Assembly: GCA_036267135.1 (NCBI GenBank) | Contig: DATAWQ010000160.1 | Span: 6,982 to 70,981, forward strand | Origin: PALSA-505 sp036267135 | Lineage (GTDB): Bacteria > Actinomycetota > Actinomycetes > Streptosporangiales > Streptosporangiaceae | Direction: 5' to 3' | DNA length: 64,000 nucleotides | In this document: positions 50,154-58,434 of the stretch, in pieces | Layout of the letters: each line of letters begins with the position of its first letter | Position numbering within the stretch: position 1 is the first letter of the stretch | Program-made: the position numbers and the translations under genes | Notes under the pieces: model-generated | Database searches by the model: none | Seen by the model: only the letters and a program-made list of their open reading frames with translations | Told to the model about the DNA's origin: nothing

Positions 50154-50950
50154 CCTCCCTTGCCTATACCGTCACCGACTCGGCGACGATGCTGCGCCGC
50201 AACCTCAAACATCAGCTGCGCTACCCATCGGTCACGCTGATGCTCGTCGGCATGCCCATCGTGTTCCTGCTGCTGTTCGTCTACGTCTTCGGCGGCCAGC
50301 TCGGCGCCGGGCTAGGCGGCCAGCACGGCGACCGGGCCGCCTACCTCACCTACGTCGTGCCCGGCATCTTGATCATGGCGGTGGCCTCGGCCGCGCTGGG
50401 CACCGCGATATCGGTCGCCACCGACATGACCGGGGGCATCATCGACCGGTTCCGCACGATGGCCATCGCCCGCGGCGCCGTGCTGACCGGCCACGTGATC
50501 GGCAGCATGATCCAAACCGTCATCGCCGTCACGATCGTGCTCGGTGTCGCCCTGGCCCTCGGATACCGCCCCACCGCGGGCCCGCTCGCGTGGCTGGCCG
50601 CCGTCGGGGTGCTGCTCCTGTTCACCTTCGCGCTGGTGTGGCTGTCCGCCGCCCTCGGCCTGGCCGCGAAGAGCGTCGAGACCGCCAGCAACACCCCGAT
50701 GTTCCTGACCCTGCTGCCGCTGCTCAGCAGCGGATTCGTGCCGACCGGCAGCATGCCGCCCGGGTTGCGGCAATTCGCCGAGTACCAGCCCTACACTCCC
50801 GTCACCCAGACCGTGCGCGGGCTGCTCACCGGCACCCCCATCGGCATGCACGCCGTGGCCGCCGTCGCGTGGAGCGTCGGCATCGCCCTGGTCTGCTACC
50901 TGTGGTCCGTGCGTTTGTACAACCGCAGGCGGGCCGCCGAACCGAAGTGA
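50150..50950 (+). CDS. ABC-2 type permease (DrrB-like)
   Basis: A 266-residue protein with about six transmembrane helices. It begins with a cytosolic segment (DSATMLRRNLKHQLRYPSVT) typical of DrrB, then helices near residues 27-47, 65-90, 115-140, 148-172, 180-195 and 233-252. The family signature LAAKSVETASNTPMFLTLLP is followed by LSSGFVPTGSMPPGLRQF. Its ATG overlaps the ATPase stop (ATGA). The exported substrate is unknown. Confidence 0.92.
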   Translation: MTSLAYTVTDSATMLRRNLKHQLRYPSVTLMLVGMPIVFLLLFVYVFGGQLGAGLGGQHGDRAAYLTYVVPGILIMAVASAALGTAISVATDMTGGIIDRFRTMAIARGAVLTGHVIGSMIQTVIAVTIVLGVALALGYRPTAGPLAWLAAVGVLLLFTFALVWLSAALGLAAKSVETASNTPMFLTLLPLLSSGFVPTGSMPPGLRQFAEYQPYTPVTQTVRGLLTGTPIGMHAVAAVAWSVGIALVCYLWSVRLYNRRRAAEPK

Positions 50951-50986
50951 CGCCGCGAAACGGCTCCCGCGAAACGACCCCGCAGG

Positions 50987-51802
50987 CTAGGACACCCTGA
51001 CCGACTGGCCGGGAAAGATCAGATTGGGATTTCCGATCTGAGGATTCAGCGCCTCGATTTCGGCCAGGCTAAGGCCGTGCTTCTCGGCGATCAGCGACAG
51101 GGTGTCCCCGCCCTGCACGGTGTAATACTGAGCGGCGGACGGCGGGGCGCCCGAACCGACATTCAAAATGTCGCCGGCCCACAAGACGCTGAAGGTTCCG
51201 GCGGGGTGGCCGGCCTGCGGGTTAAGCGATTCGAGCTGTGACAGGGTCAAGCTGTGCTTTTGGGCAATGGTGGACAAGTCGTCGCCCGGTTGCACCACGT
51301 AGGTGTTGGCGCCCGGAGCGGTCGGCCCCTGGACGGGGGGCGGCTCGGGCGTACCGGGGGCGCGATCGAGCAGAAGGTTCATGATGTTGACGATCTTCGC
51401 CGCGTAGTAGGGGTCACTGGCCCAGTGCCTGGCCACTCCTGCCGGGGTGGCGGAGACGTAATAAGAGCCCCCGGGTGTGAGGTAGTGCCTCTTCAGGAAG
51501 TTACCCCAGTACTCCACGCAGTCGGCCGGGCTGTGGTAGCTGCTCGCGTTCCCGTACGGGTTAGAGTCATACGCCGTGATCCCGAAGAGGTTATTTTTGT
51601 CTTCGGCGATAGCCGAGACGCCCCAGCCGGTCTCTTCGATAGCCTGTGCCATTCCCCAGAAGGCGTTGACGCCGTCGCGACCCTCGACGTCGATGAATGC
51701 TTTACCCAAACCTTGCAGCTTGCCGTGACCATTTAACAATGCGTTGATCGTGTGCGCGCTGAGGTCTGACCTGGTGAGCAATGATGAGCCGGTAGTAAAC
51801 AT
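50987..51802 (-). CDS. Glucosaminidase-like endolysin with two LysM domains and no signal peptide
   Basis: A 271-residue protein. Residues 20-165 are a GH73-type glucosaminidase domain (FWGMAQAIEETGWGVSAIAE with the catalytic Glu at 56 or 57, NNLFGITAYDSNPYG, CVEYWGNFLKRHY). Two LysM peptidoglycan-binding repeats follow (NTYVVQPGDDLSTIAQKHSL and QYYTVQGGDTLSLIAEKHGL). No signal peptide is visible, as in phage endolysins or proteins released by lysis. The gene is less GC-rich than its neighbours, suggesting acquisition. ATG 51802 has GGGGGAAAGGG upstream; TAAAAT near 51838-51843 on the minus strand could be its -10 element. Confidence 0.85.
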   Translation of the reverse strand: MFTTGSSLLTRSDLSAHTINALLNGHGKLQGLGKAFIDVEGRDGVNAFWGMAQAIEETGWGVSAIAEDKNNLFGITAYDSNPYGNASSYHSPADCVEYWGNFLKRHYLTPGGSYYVSATPAGVARHWASDPYYAAKIVNIMNLLLDRAPGTPEPPPVQGPTAPGANTYVVQPGDDLSTIAQKHSLTLSQLESLNPQAGHPAGTFSVLWAGDILNVGSGAPPSAAQYYTVQGGDTLSLIAEKHGLSLAEIEALNPQIGNPNLIFPGQSVRVS

Positions 51803-51901
51803 GCCCTTTCCCCCTTCTTGATCTCCCCTTGACGTGTATTTTACCAAAATATGGGCCGGTTTGCTCCTGCCTTCCGGATGGGTACACCTGTGGTGGGAGT
51901 G

Positions 51902-52894
51902 ATGACCGATTACGGCAGAATGTGCCTGATGAGGCTCTTCATGCCGCGTGTGACGTTGCGGTTCGTGCTGCGGCTTGGTGCGGCTCTAGCCGGCTCGGCC
52001 CTCGTGATCACCGCCTGCGGTCAGGCCGCGCCGGTTCACCGGGACCCGTCCGCCCGCCAGGGCACACCGGCCCGCCGCAGCACGCCGGCCCGCAAGCCAG
52101 CGTCCCGTTCCCCGGCCCCGGTCGCGACCGTCACGACGCGGCCGGCGGCAGGAGGCATCTGCGCGTCGGTGACGTACCCGCAGCTCGCGACCCGGATTTC
52201 CGCCGGCATCAAGGCTGCGCTGGCGGACCGCTCCTCGCTGGTCGGCTTGGCGGTGGACGACCCCGCCCTGGGCCTCACCTGCGCGTTGCACCAGCGGTGG
52301 CACGATGACGCCGCCAGCGTGGCCAAGGTCATGATCCTCGGCGCGCTGCTGCACGAACTGGCGGCGGAGGGCCGTCAGCTCAGCCCGCAGCAGTCCGAGC
52401 TCGCCGAGGAGATGATCACAGAGTCCGACGACAGCGCCGCGTCGGATCTCTGGGGCGAGGTGGGCCCGACCGCCATGCAGGACTTCCTGGATCTGGCCGG
52501 CATGACCGAGACCACGCTGGGCCCGGGCATCTACTGGGGCCTGACGCAGGTCGACGCGCACGACGAGATGCGGCTGCTGCGGTTGCTCGTCACCACGAAC
52601 ACCGTGCTGGACCCGGCGGCGCAGACCTACGTGCTGAAGCTGATGGCCGACGTCACGCCGTCGCAGCGATGGGGTGTTCCGGCCGGGGCCCCGGCCGACG
52701 TCACCGTGCACGTCAAAAACGGCTGGCTGCCCGACCCCGACCTATGGGTGATCAACAGCATCGGCGACTTCACCGGCCGCGACGACGACGCCTCGATCGT
52801 CATCCTGACCGAGGAAAACCCGAGCATGTCCTACGGCATCGACACCGTGCAGGCCGCCGCGGAAGCCATCAACCACGGCCTCAGCCAGAAATAG
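51902..52894 (+). CDS. Lipoprotein with class A beta-lactamase-like serine hydrolase fold
   Basis: About 330 residues. The basic N-terminus and hydrophobic stretch end in a lipobox, SALVITACG, so it is likely a lipoprotein. A Pro/Arg/Ser linker precedes the enzyme domain. The penicillin-recognising motifs are SVAK (SxxK), SDD in ITESDDSAAS (SDN position) and KNG in VHVKNGWLPD (KTG position). True class A enzymes have Glu in the omega loop, which is not obvious here, so beta-lactamase activity is uncertain and a peptidase-like role is possible. GTG/ATG choice is unclear: ATG 51902 has GGGAG very close; ATG 51929 also fits. Confidence 0.78.
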   Translation: MTDYGRMCLMRLFMPRVTLRFVLRLGAALAGSALVITACGQAAPVHRDPSARQGTPARRSTPARKPASRSPAPVATVTTRPAAGGICASVTYPQLATRISAGIKAALADRSSLVGLAVDDPALGLTCALHQRWHDDAASVAKVMILGALLHELAAEGRQLSPQQSELAEEMITESDDSAASDLWGEVGPTAMQDFLDLAGMTETTLGPGIYWGLTQVDAHDEMRLLRLLVTTNTVLDPAAQTYVLKLMADVTPSQRWGVPAGAPADVTVHVKNGWLPDPDLWVINSIGDFTGRDDDASIVILTEENPSMSYGIDTVQAAAEAINHGLSQK

Positions 52895-52909
52895 GAAGCA
52901 GAACCCGGC

Positions 52910-53305
52910 TCAGATCGCCGCGCGGGAGGGGATGCCGTACTGTTCCTGGTCGCCGGGGGCGGGGGTGGGCAGGAACGCCGGCCCGGCGAACTCGGCGGCC
53001 AGTTGGCCGGCGGCCCGGCGGGCCTGGCGCAGCGCCTCGTGCAGCGCCTGCCCGTAGCCGATCGACGTCGCGAGGACCTGCTCGGGAGTGCGGGCGACGC
53101 CGGGGCGCAGCCGGCCGTCCTGGCCCAGCGCGGCGAGATGGGCGCTGAGGGTGGCGTTCACCTCGTACACCGCGTCCAGCGCCTGTTCCGCCGCCCGGGC
53201 CAGCGCGAACAAGTCTTCAGGCCGCGGGTCGGCGCCACGCTGAGAGCGGTTGGCCTCAGCGATCATGGCGGCGGCCGCCCGGGTAATCGCGGCAGCGGCA
53301 GTCAT
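52910..53305 (-). CDS. Small helical protein of unknown function
   Basis: A 131-residue Ala-rich, probably all-helical protein with LFALARAAEQALDAVYEVNA and SIGYGQALHEALRQARRAAG as amphipathic helices, and a short structured tail (FLPTPAPGDQEQYGIPSRAA). It has no membrane segment or signal peptide. ATG 53305 is preceded on the minus strand by AAGGGG at good distance. I do not recognise the family. It converges with the lipoprotein gene, with a 15-base gap. Confidence 0.65.
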   Translation of the reverse strand: MTAAAAITRAAAAMIAEANRSQRGADPRPEDLFALARAAEQALDAVYEVNATLSAHLAALGQDGRLRPGVARTPEQVLATSIGYGQALHEALRQARRAAGQLAAEFAGPAFLPTPAPGDQEQYGIPSRAAI

Positions 53306-53581
53306 CAGGAATATCCCCTTGTCACCAGCGGGCGGTTTGTCGGATCCCTGGACGACGCGGGCGGGGTCTGGCCTGCGGGTCAACCCCAGTTTAGGCCCGC
53401 AACCCTCGTAAATTAGGGCTAACCGTCATGCAAGTGGCAATCTCGGGCGGCCGGGTGCTGGCTGACTGTGACGTTGCGGCCGCTGCCACTCCTTGGTTTC
53501 CTGAACGGCTGCGCAGGCCGAAGGCGCTCCGCGGCGCAGCCGTTCAGGTAGTTAATGAAAAATGTGCAGCTCAACCCCAGC

Positions 53582-54247
53582 TCAGAGCGCCGAAAGCGGA
53601 CGGCTGCACGCCGCCGGCCGGTGCCAGAGCAGGAGATAGCGCCAGAAGACCAGCCGCCGCACCTGAGCCCCGGGGAGCGCCGCGGTCGCGTGCTGACGGA
53701 CCTGATGGGTCGTCAACGGCGGGTCAAGCACCGTCGGCATCAGCTCACGGCCGGGTTCCAGCCGGTACCAGCCGCCGTGGCCCGAGGCCCTCAGCCCGGC
53801 GAAGGCGGCCCCGAGCACCCGATGACCTGTGGCGGCCAGCAACTCGGCCGGCAGCTCCCGCGGCAGGTCGCGGCGGGGCAGTGCCACGGCGGCCAGCACG
53901 CCGCCGGGCCGCAGCGCACCCGACAGGCGCCGCAGCGCATCATCGAGAGGTAGGTGATGCAGCGCGGTGACCGACACGATCGCGTCGTAGCGGTCCGCCG
54001 GCAGCGGGTCACGCATGACATCACTCAAGATGCAGCTGACGTTGGCCGGCGTCACCCGCCTGGCCGCCTCGATCATCACCGGCGACCGGTCGAGCGCGTC
54101 GACCTGCCCGGCCCGCCGGGCCAGCTTGACCGCGAACGCCCCCGCGCCACAACCCACCTCGAGCACCTGGTCGCATCCGCGCGGAAGCTGCCGCAGCAGC
54201 AGCCGGTGATAGTAGCCGTTGTGATCCCAGTCCAGCCGACCCATCAT
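53582..54247 (-). CDS. Class I SAM-dependent methyltransferase
   Basis: A 221-residue methyltransferase. Motif I is VLEVGCGAGAFAVKLARRAG, motif II region VDALDRSPVMIEAARR, motif III/IV RYDAIVSVTALHHLPLDDAL and RRLSGALRPGGVLAAVALPR. This is the pattern of small-molecule methyltransferases; the substrate is unknown. The start MMGRLDWDHNGYYHRL fits ATG 54247 or 54244. It is divergent from the APH-fold gene across a 27-base gap. Confidence 0.88.
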   Translation of the reverse strand: MMGRLDWDHNGYYHRLLLRQLPRGCDQVLEVGCGAGAFAVKLARRAGQVDALDRSPVMIEAARRVTPANVSCILSDVMRDPLPADRYDAIVSVTALHHLPLDDALRRLSGALRPGGVLAAVALPRRDLPRELPAELLAATGHRVLGAAFAGLRASGHGGWYRLEPGRELMPTVLDPPLTTHQVRQHATAALPGAQVRRLVFWRYLLLWHRPAACSRPLSAL

Positions 54248-54274
54248 CACATTCTGCCGGTTTACACTCACACG

Positions 54275-55045
54275 GTGAGCCGTCACATCAAGCGCCGGAG
54301 GCCCGCGGAGCCTGGGTCTATCCCCGCGGTCCTGGATAGCTTCCGGGCCGAGGTGCGCTTCTACCGGGAGATCGCCCCGGTGGTCGGGGTGCGGGTCCCC
54401 GGCTGTTATTCGGCCGAGGCCGGCGCGGATGGCACCGTGCTGGTGCTGGAGGATTTGTCCGCCTGGCGGCCGGGGGCCGACCCCGCGGTAGCGGCACGTC
54501 TGCTGTGCGGGATGCACCGCCGCTGGGAAGAGAGCGCGCCCAGCCGGTGGCCATGGCTGCGTCCGGTCGGAGCCGCCACCGATCTGGTGGAGGAGTTGTT
54601 CGATCGGGTCTGGCCGCGTCTAGCCTCCCGCCCTGACCTCAGTTCCGGGGCGCGTTCGCTAGGCGAGCGCCTGGTGGGGAGGGTCGTGGAGAGCGAGCTT
54701 CGCATCGGGCAGGCAGGTCCACTGACCCTGGTGCATGGGGACGCCTCCTTGCGGAACATGTGCACCGGGCCCGACGGCGAAGTCGCACTGCTGGACTGGG
54801 AGGATGTGTCGGCCGCCCCGGGGATCATTGACCTGGCCTGGCTGCTGCTGTCCTCAGTGGAGCCGGGCCAGTGGGACAGTGTGATCGCCGCTTACGGAGC
54901 CGCGGAGCATCTTGCCGTGGTGCTGCCCGCCATTGCCGTGCAAGGCCTGCTGAGCCTGGCGGACACCGATACCGGATCGGCGGAGGCGGCGGCATGGAAC
55001 CGGCGCCTCGACGCTGCTGCCGACCGCATGAAGGACACCCTGTAG
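54275..55045 (+). CDS. APH-fold phosphotransferase, apparently short at the N-terminus
   Basis: A 256-residue kinase-like protein. The catalytic loop LTLVHGDASLRNMCTGPDGE and metal site ALLDWEDVSAAPGIIDLAWL are intact (HGDxxxxN and D). The N-terminal lobe is short: it begins near the C-helix region (FRAEVRFYREIAPVVGVRVP) and lacks the usual first 40-60 residues with the nucleotide-binding Lys. A longer frame continues upstream but reads through the divergent methyltransferase's complement. It may be a truncated or specialised kinase. GTG 54275 was chosen; the gap to the methyltransferase is 27 bases. Confidence 0.72.
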   Translation: MSRHIKRRRPAEPGSIPAVLDSFRAEVRFYREIAPVVGVRVPGCYSAEAGADGTVLVLEDLSAWRPGADPAVAARLLCGMHRRWEESAPSRWPWLRPVGAATDLVEELFDRVWPRLASRPDLSSGARSLGERLVGRVVESELRIGQAGPLTLVHGDASLRNMCTGPDGEVALLDWEDVSAAPGIIDLAWLLLSSVEPGQWDSVIAAYGAAEHLAVVLPAIAVQGLLSLADTDTGSAEAAAWNRRLDAAADRMKDTL

Positions 55046-55150
55046 GCAGATGCTGGGGCCCTGGTTTCGCTCCGGCCGGGATGCTTAGCATGACCGGTGC
55101 GGGTTCCGGTCTCCTCCTCGGCCGGGCCGCTCGATCGCCGGAGGACTGAC

Positions 55151-55411
55151 ATGCTTCGTCGGGTCACACTCGCCGCCCTGATCTCGCTGGCCCCCGCCTT
55201 GGCGCTGGCCCCCGCCGCGCACGCGGCCACCCCCATGAAGGTGTCCTGCCAGACCTCCTACGAATGCATCTGGGTGTATTACAACAACGCCCAGCACACC
55301 ACGGAAACCGGCACCCTGGTCATCAACTGCTCCGGCCAGCAGTACAAGTCGGGCACCACGACCTCGTACTCCACCTATGACCAGTACGCCTGCGTCAACG
55401 CGCGGCCGTAG
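55151..55411 (+). CDS. Small secreted protein (DUF6289-like)
   Basis: An 86-residue precursor. The signal peptide LRRVTLAALISLAPALALAP ends at AHA, leaving about 60 residues with four Cys (SCQTSYECIW, INCSGQ and YACVNARP), which can form two disulphides. It recalls the DUF6289 family of small actinobacterial secreted proteins, but I am not sure. ATG 55151 has GGAGG at 55139-55143. The stop is 2 bases before the next GTG, so the two are probably co-translated. Confidence 0.75.
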   Translation: MLRRVTLAALISLAPALALAPAAHAATPMKVSCQTSYECIWVYYNNAQHTTETGTLVINCSGQQYKSGTTTSYSTYDQYACVNARP

Positions 55412-55413
55412 CC

Positions 55414-55995
55414 GTGCAGCAGATCATCGCCCTGTCGGGCTGCGCCGTCATCGCGCGGCACTGGTTCGAGATCAACCTCGACAACGCGTCCATGGAGCAC
55501 GGCGCCCGGATCGAACTGCGCGAGCTTGCGCCGCAGGAGCATCGCGGCAGCGAGTCGGCCGCGCAGATCGTCACGGCGGACCGCCCGCTGTGGCGGGCCG
55601 ACCTGTTCGACCGCCTCACCGACCCACCCGGCAGCTACGGCGTGGCTCATTTCCACCCCGGGTTTTCCGGCAGCGAGCCATCCACCCGGGCCTGGGATCC
55701 GGCGCTGTCCGCCAGCCCGTGGGACTGGCTGCACGATCAGGTGGCCAGCGTGGGCGCCGCGTCCGGCCACGGGGCCTGGCCGCTCGACCCGGAAGATGCC
55801 AGCGAACTCAGCGGCCTGGCCGGTCCGGTGGTGACGGCCGCCAGGCAGTTCGCCCCGGAAGGCTGCGGTTCGGCCACGGAGTGCTTCAAGCTGACCCGGG
55901 ACGTGCGCGAGTCGGTTCAGCTCATGCTGCGGTACCTGCGCCGCCCGGACCTGCTGGACGAAGACTGGGTCGCCCCCTGGCGCGAGACCGCCTAG
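55414..55995 (+). CDS. Unknown protein coupled to the small secreted protein
   Basis: A 193-residue soluble protein with no signal peptide. It starts at GTG 55414, 2 bases after the preceding stop. Visible parts are IARHWFEINLDNASMEHGAR, DLFDRLTDPPGSYGVAHFHP and RESVQLMLRYLRRPDLLDED. The acidic, Trp/His-containing composition suggests a folded cytosolic protein. I do not recognise the family. The pairing with a secreted Cys protein is curious but unexplained. Confidence 0.65.
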   Translation: MQQIIALSGCAVIARHWFEINLDNASMEHGARIELRELAPQEHRGSESAAQIVTADRPLWRADLFDRLTDPPGSYGVAHFHPGFSGSEPSTRAWDPALSASPWDWLHDQVASVGAASGHGAWPLDPEDASELSGLAGPVVTAARQFAPEGCGSATECFKLTRDVRESVQLMLRYLRRPDLLDEDWVAPWRETA

Positions 55996-56166
55996 ATCTG
56001 CTGGACGTTGAACCGTTAACGCTGATCTACATGCTGAGGTTCTCCAGGAGCTACCCCAAGCGAGTCACCGGTGAACCGGCCGAGGCTCCCGCCGATCGGT
56101 GAAGCCCTTTTGCCCGGCTTAGACTCAGGAACTGTGACGGGCAGGACCCGGGCCAGAGTTGCCGCC

Positions 56167-56829
56167 ATGCCCACCGGCGCATGCTGTGGCAGTTGCGACA
56201 CCCCGCGGGCAGCCGAGCCGGGCCCAGATCAGCGGTGGCTCAGGCAGGCCCGGTACGCGCGCTGGTTGGCCTGGGCGTCCCTGGCATGGATGGCCGCCGA
56301 AGCCGCCATCGGCCTGATCGCCGGTCTCGCCGCTGGCTCAGTAGCCCTGACGGGGTGGGCACTCGGCAGCGCAATCGAGGCGCTGGCCAGCATCATCGTC
56401 GTCTGGCGATTCACCGGATCACGAATCCTCTCCGGAACCGCAGAGCGGCGCGCGCAAAGGGCCGTCGCCATCAGCTTCTGGCTCCTGGCGCCATGTATCA
56501 CCGCTGAGGCCATCCGCGATCTGACCGGTAATCATCCGACCGGCACCTCGGTGGCCGGGATTGCCCTCACCGCCGCGAGCGTCATCGTCATGCCGGGCCT
56601 GGGTCTTGCCAAACACCGGCTGGGTGAGCGGCTGCGGTCTGGAGCTACCACGGGTGAGGGCACGCAAAACCTCATGTGCGCCGCCCAGGCCGCCGCGGTT
56701 CTCATCGGCTTGGCCGTCATCGCCGTCTGGCCAGGCGCCTGGCCGATCGACCCCGTCGTTGGCCTCCTCATCGCGGCCTGGTCAATCCGGGAAGGTCGCC
56801 AGTCCTGGCAGGGGGCCGACTGCTGCTGA
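56167..56829 (+). CDS. Cation-diffusion-facilitator-like membrane protein
   Basis: About 220 residues with six transmembrane helices. A short Cys-rich start (TGACCGSCDTPRAAE) could bind metal. ALGSAIEALASIIVVWRF corresponds to the CDF helix that normally carries GLDSxIE; here Asp is replaced by Gly. The end, WPIDPVVGLLIAAWSIREGR, is a typical CDF segment. No cytosolic C-terminal domain is present, so this is a short CDF relative. Loss of the metal-site Asp makes ordinary Zn/Mn transport doubtful. ATG 56167 or the GTG at 56134 may be the start. Confidence 0.75.
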   Translation: MPTGACCGSCDTPRAAEPGPDQRWLRQARYARWLAWASLAWMAAEAAIGLIAGLAAGSVALTGWALGSAIEALASIIVVWRFTGSRILSGTAERRAQRAVAISFWLLAPCITAEAIRDLTGNHPTGTSVAGIALTAASVIVMPGLGLAKHRLGERLRSGATTGEGTQNLMCAAQAAAVLIGLAVIAVWPGAWPIDPVVGLLIAAWSIREGRQSWQGADCC

Positions 56830-56865
56830 CCGTCAAGACGGCCACGACGACGCTGGCCAGCGTTC

Positions 56866-57162
56866 TTATCCTCCGGCCATGGCGCCGACGACGAGGTAGG
56901 GCTCGGCCCCGGTGGCGATGGCGTCGGGCAGTGGGTCGTCGGGCGGGTCGTGGGACAGGTCCTGCTCGCAGGCGAAGAACCGGATGAAGGCCCGCCGGGG
57001 TCCGCTGTCGTGGCCGCGGATGGTCCCGCGCAGCACCGGGTAGCTGGCCTCGAGGGCGTCCAGCACAGACCGCTGCGTCACCGGGCCGCTGATGTCGAGT
57101 TGCACCTCGCCCTCGACGCGGGCCAGGGTGCGCAGGTGGGCGGGAAGCACGACCCGGATCAT
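56866..57162 (-). CDS. MoaD/ThiS-like ubiquitin-fold protein
   Basis: A 98-residue beta-grasp protein: IRVVLPAHLRTLARVEGEVQ, LDISGPVTQRSVLDALEASY and a C-terminal AMAGG ending in Gly-Gly, the site of thiocarboxylate formation or conjugation in MoaD/ThiS. Its ATG (57162) overlaps the stop of the BNR-repeat gene (ATGA), an arrangement I recall from other actinobacteria. The function is unknown; no molybdopterin genes are near. Confidence 0.85.
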   Translation of the reverse strand: MIRVVLPAHLRTLARVEGEVQLDISGPVTQRSVLDALEASYPVLRGTIRGHDSGPRRAFIRFFACEQDLSHDPPDDPLPDAIATGAEPYLVVGAMAGG

Positions 57163-58274
57163 GGCAGCGTCTGGACCTCGACCGACAGCACGGCCGGAAG
57201 GTCGCGGACGACCGGCGCCCAGGTGTCCCCTGAGTCCGCCGAGGCGTAGATCTGGCCGCCGGTGGTACCGAAGTACACACCGCAGGAGTCGAGGGCGTCC
57301 ACGGCCATCGCGTCGCGCAGCACGTTGACGTAGCAGTGCTGCTGCGGCAGGCCGGTGGTCAGCGGCTCCCAATCGTCTCCGCCGGTGCGGCTGCGGTAGA
57401 CACGCAGTTTCCCCTCCGGCGGGAAGTGCTGGGCGTCGCTGGTGATCGGGACCACGTAGATCGTGTCCGGCTCATGGGTGTGCACGTCGATGGGGAAGCC
57501 GAAGTCAGAGGGCAGATTCCCGGAGATCTCCCGCCAGGACTCGCCGGCGTTGTCGCTGCGCATCACGTCCCAGTGCTTCTGCATGAACAGGACGTCGGGC
57601 CGGGACGGGTGCATGGCTAGCCGGTGCACACAGTGCCCGACCTCAGCGTCGGGGTCCGGGATGCCCTCGGACTGCAGACCCCGGTTGATCGGCCGCCACG
57701 TCTGACCCGCGTCATCGGAGCGGAACGCTCCCGCCGCCGAGATCGCGGCGAACATCCGGCCCTGCTGCACGGGGTCCAGCAAGATCGTGTGCAGGCACAT
57801 CCCGCCCGCGCCCGGCTGCCAGGACGGAGCGGACTCATGACCGCGGAGCTGGGGCAGCTCTTGCCAGCTCTGCCCGCCGTCACCGGAGCGGAACAGCCCG
57901 GCGTCCTCGACCCCGGCGTACACCACGTCCGGGTCATCCAGCGACGGCTCCAGGTGCCAAACCCGCGCAAACTCCCAGGGGTGCGGGGTCCCGTCGTACC
58001 ACTGGTGGGTGCCGGGGGTGCCCTGGTAGGCGAACTGGTTACCGGCCGGCTCCCAGGTCGCGCCGCCGTCGTCGGATCGCTGGATAACCTGCCCTGACCA
58101 GCCGCTGGACTGAGACGCGTACAGCCGGTCCGGGTCGGCTGGTGACCCTTTCATGTGGTAGATCTCCCAGCCAGCGAAGTGCGGGCCGCTGACCTCCCAC
58201 CGGTCGCGCTTGCCGTCTGCGGTCAGGATGAACGCGCCCTTGCGCGTGCCTGCCAGTACCCGTACACCACTCAC
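57159..58274 (-). CDS. BNR/sortilin-like beta-propeller protein
   Basis: A 371-residue protein with at least six Asp-box (BNR) repeats of the S-D-G-x-x-W type: SDDGGATW, SGDGGQSW, SDDAGQTW, SDNAGESW, SRTGGDDW and SADSGDTW. It therefore folds as a beta-propeller like exo-sialidase or VPS10/sortilin proteins. Sialidase catalytic residues are not evident, and there is no signal peptide, so it is probably cytosolic and not a glycosidase. GTG 58274 has GGGAG upstream. It is first in a two-gene unit with the MoaD-like gene. Confidence 0.85.
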   Translation of the reverse strand: MSGVRVLAGTRKGAFILTADGKRDRWEVSGPHFAGWEIYHMKGSPADPDRLYASQSSGWSGQVIQRSDDGGATWEPAGNQFAYQGTPGTHQWYDGTPHPWEFARVWHLEPSLDDPDVVYAGVEDAGLFRSGDGGQSWQELPQLRGHESAPSWQPGAGGMCLHTILLDPVQQGRMFAAISAAGAFRSDDAGQTWRPINRGLQSEGIPDPDAEVGHCVHRLAMHPSRPDVLFMQKHWDVMRSDNAGESWREISGNLPSDFGFPIDVHTHEPDTIYVVPITSDAQHFPPEGKLRVYRSRTGGDDWEPLTTGLPQQHCYVNVLRDAMAVDALDSCGVYFGTTGGQIYASADSGDTWAPVVRDLPAVLSVEVQTLP

Positions 58275-58434
58275 GCCTGCTCCCCTCAGCGCAGCCCGGC
58301 CCGCGTGATCACGCCTGGCTGGCCGTTCCCGTGAGGTACTGCTATCACAGCCCTCTGACATTCTGACCGGAAACAGCCGCCAAACTCATCGCGGTGGGAG
58401 GGTCGTGCAGCACGCAGGGTTGGCATAGGCCGGG

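Noticed and set aside
50987..51802. Prophage signal from the endolysin-like gene
   Set aside because: A single lysin-like gene without capsid, tail, integrase or attachment sites is not evidence of a prophage.
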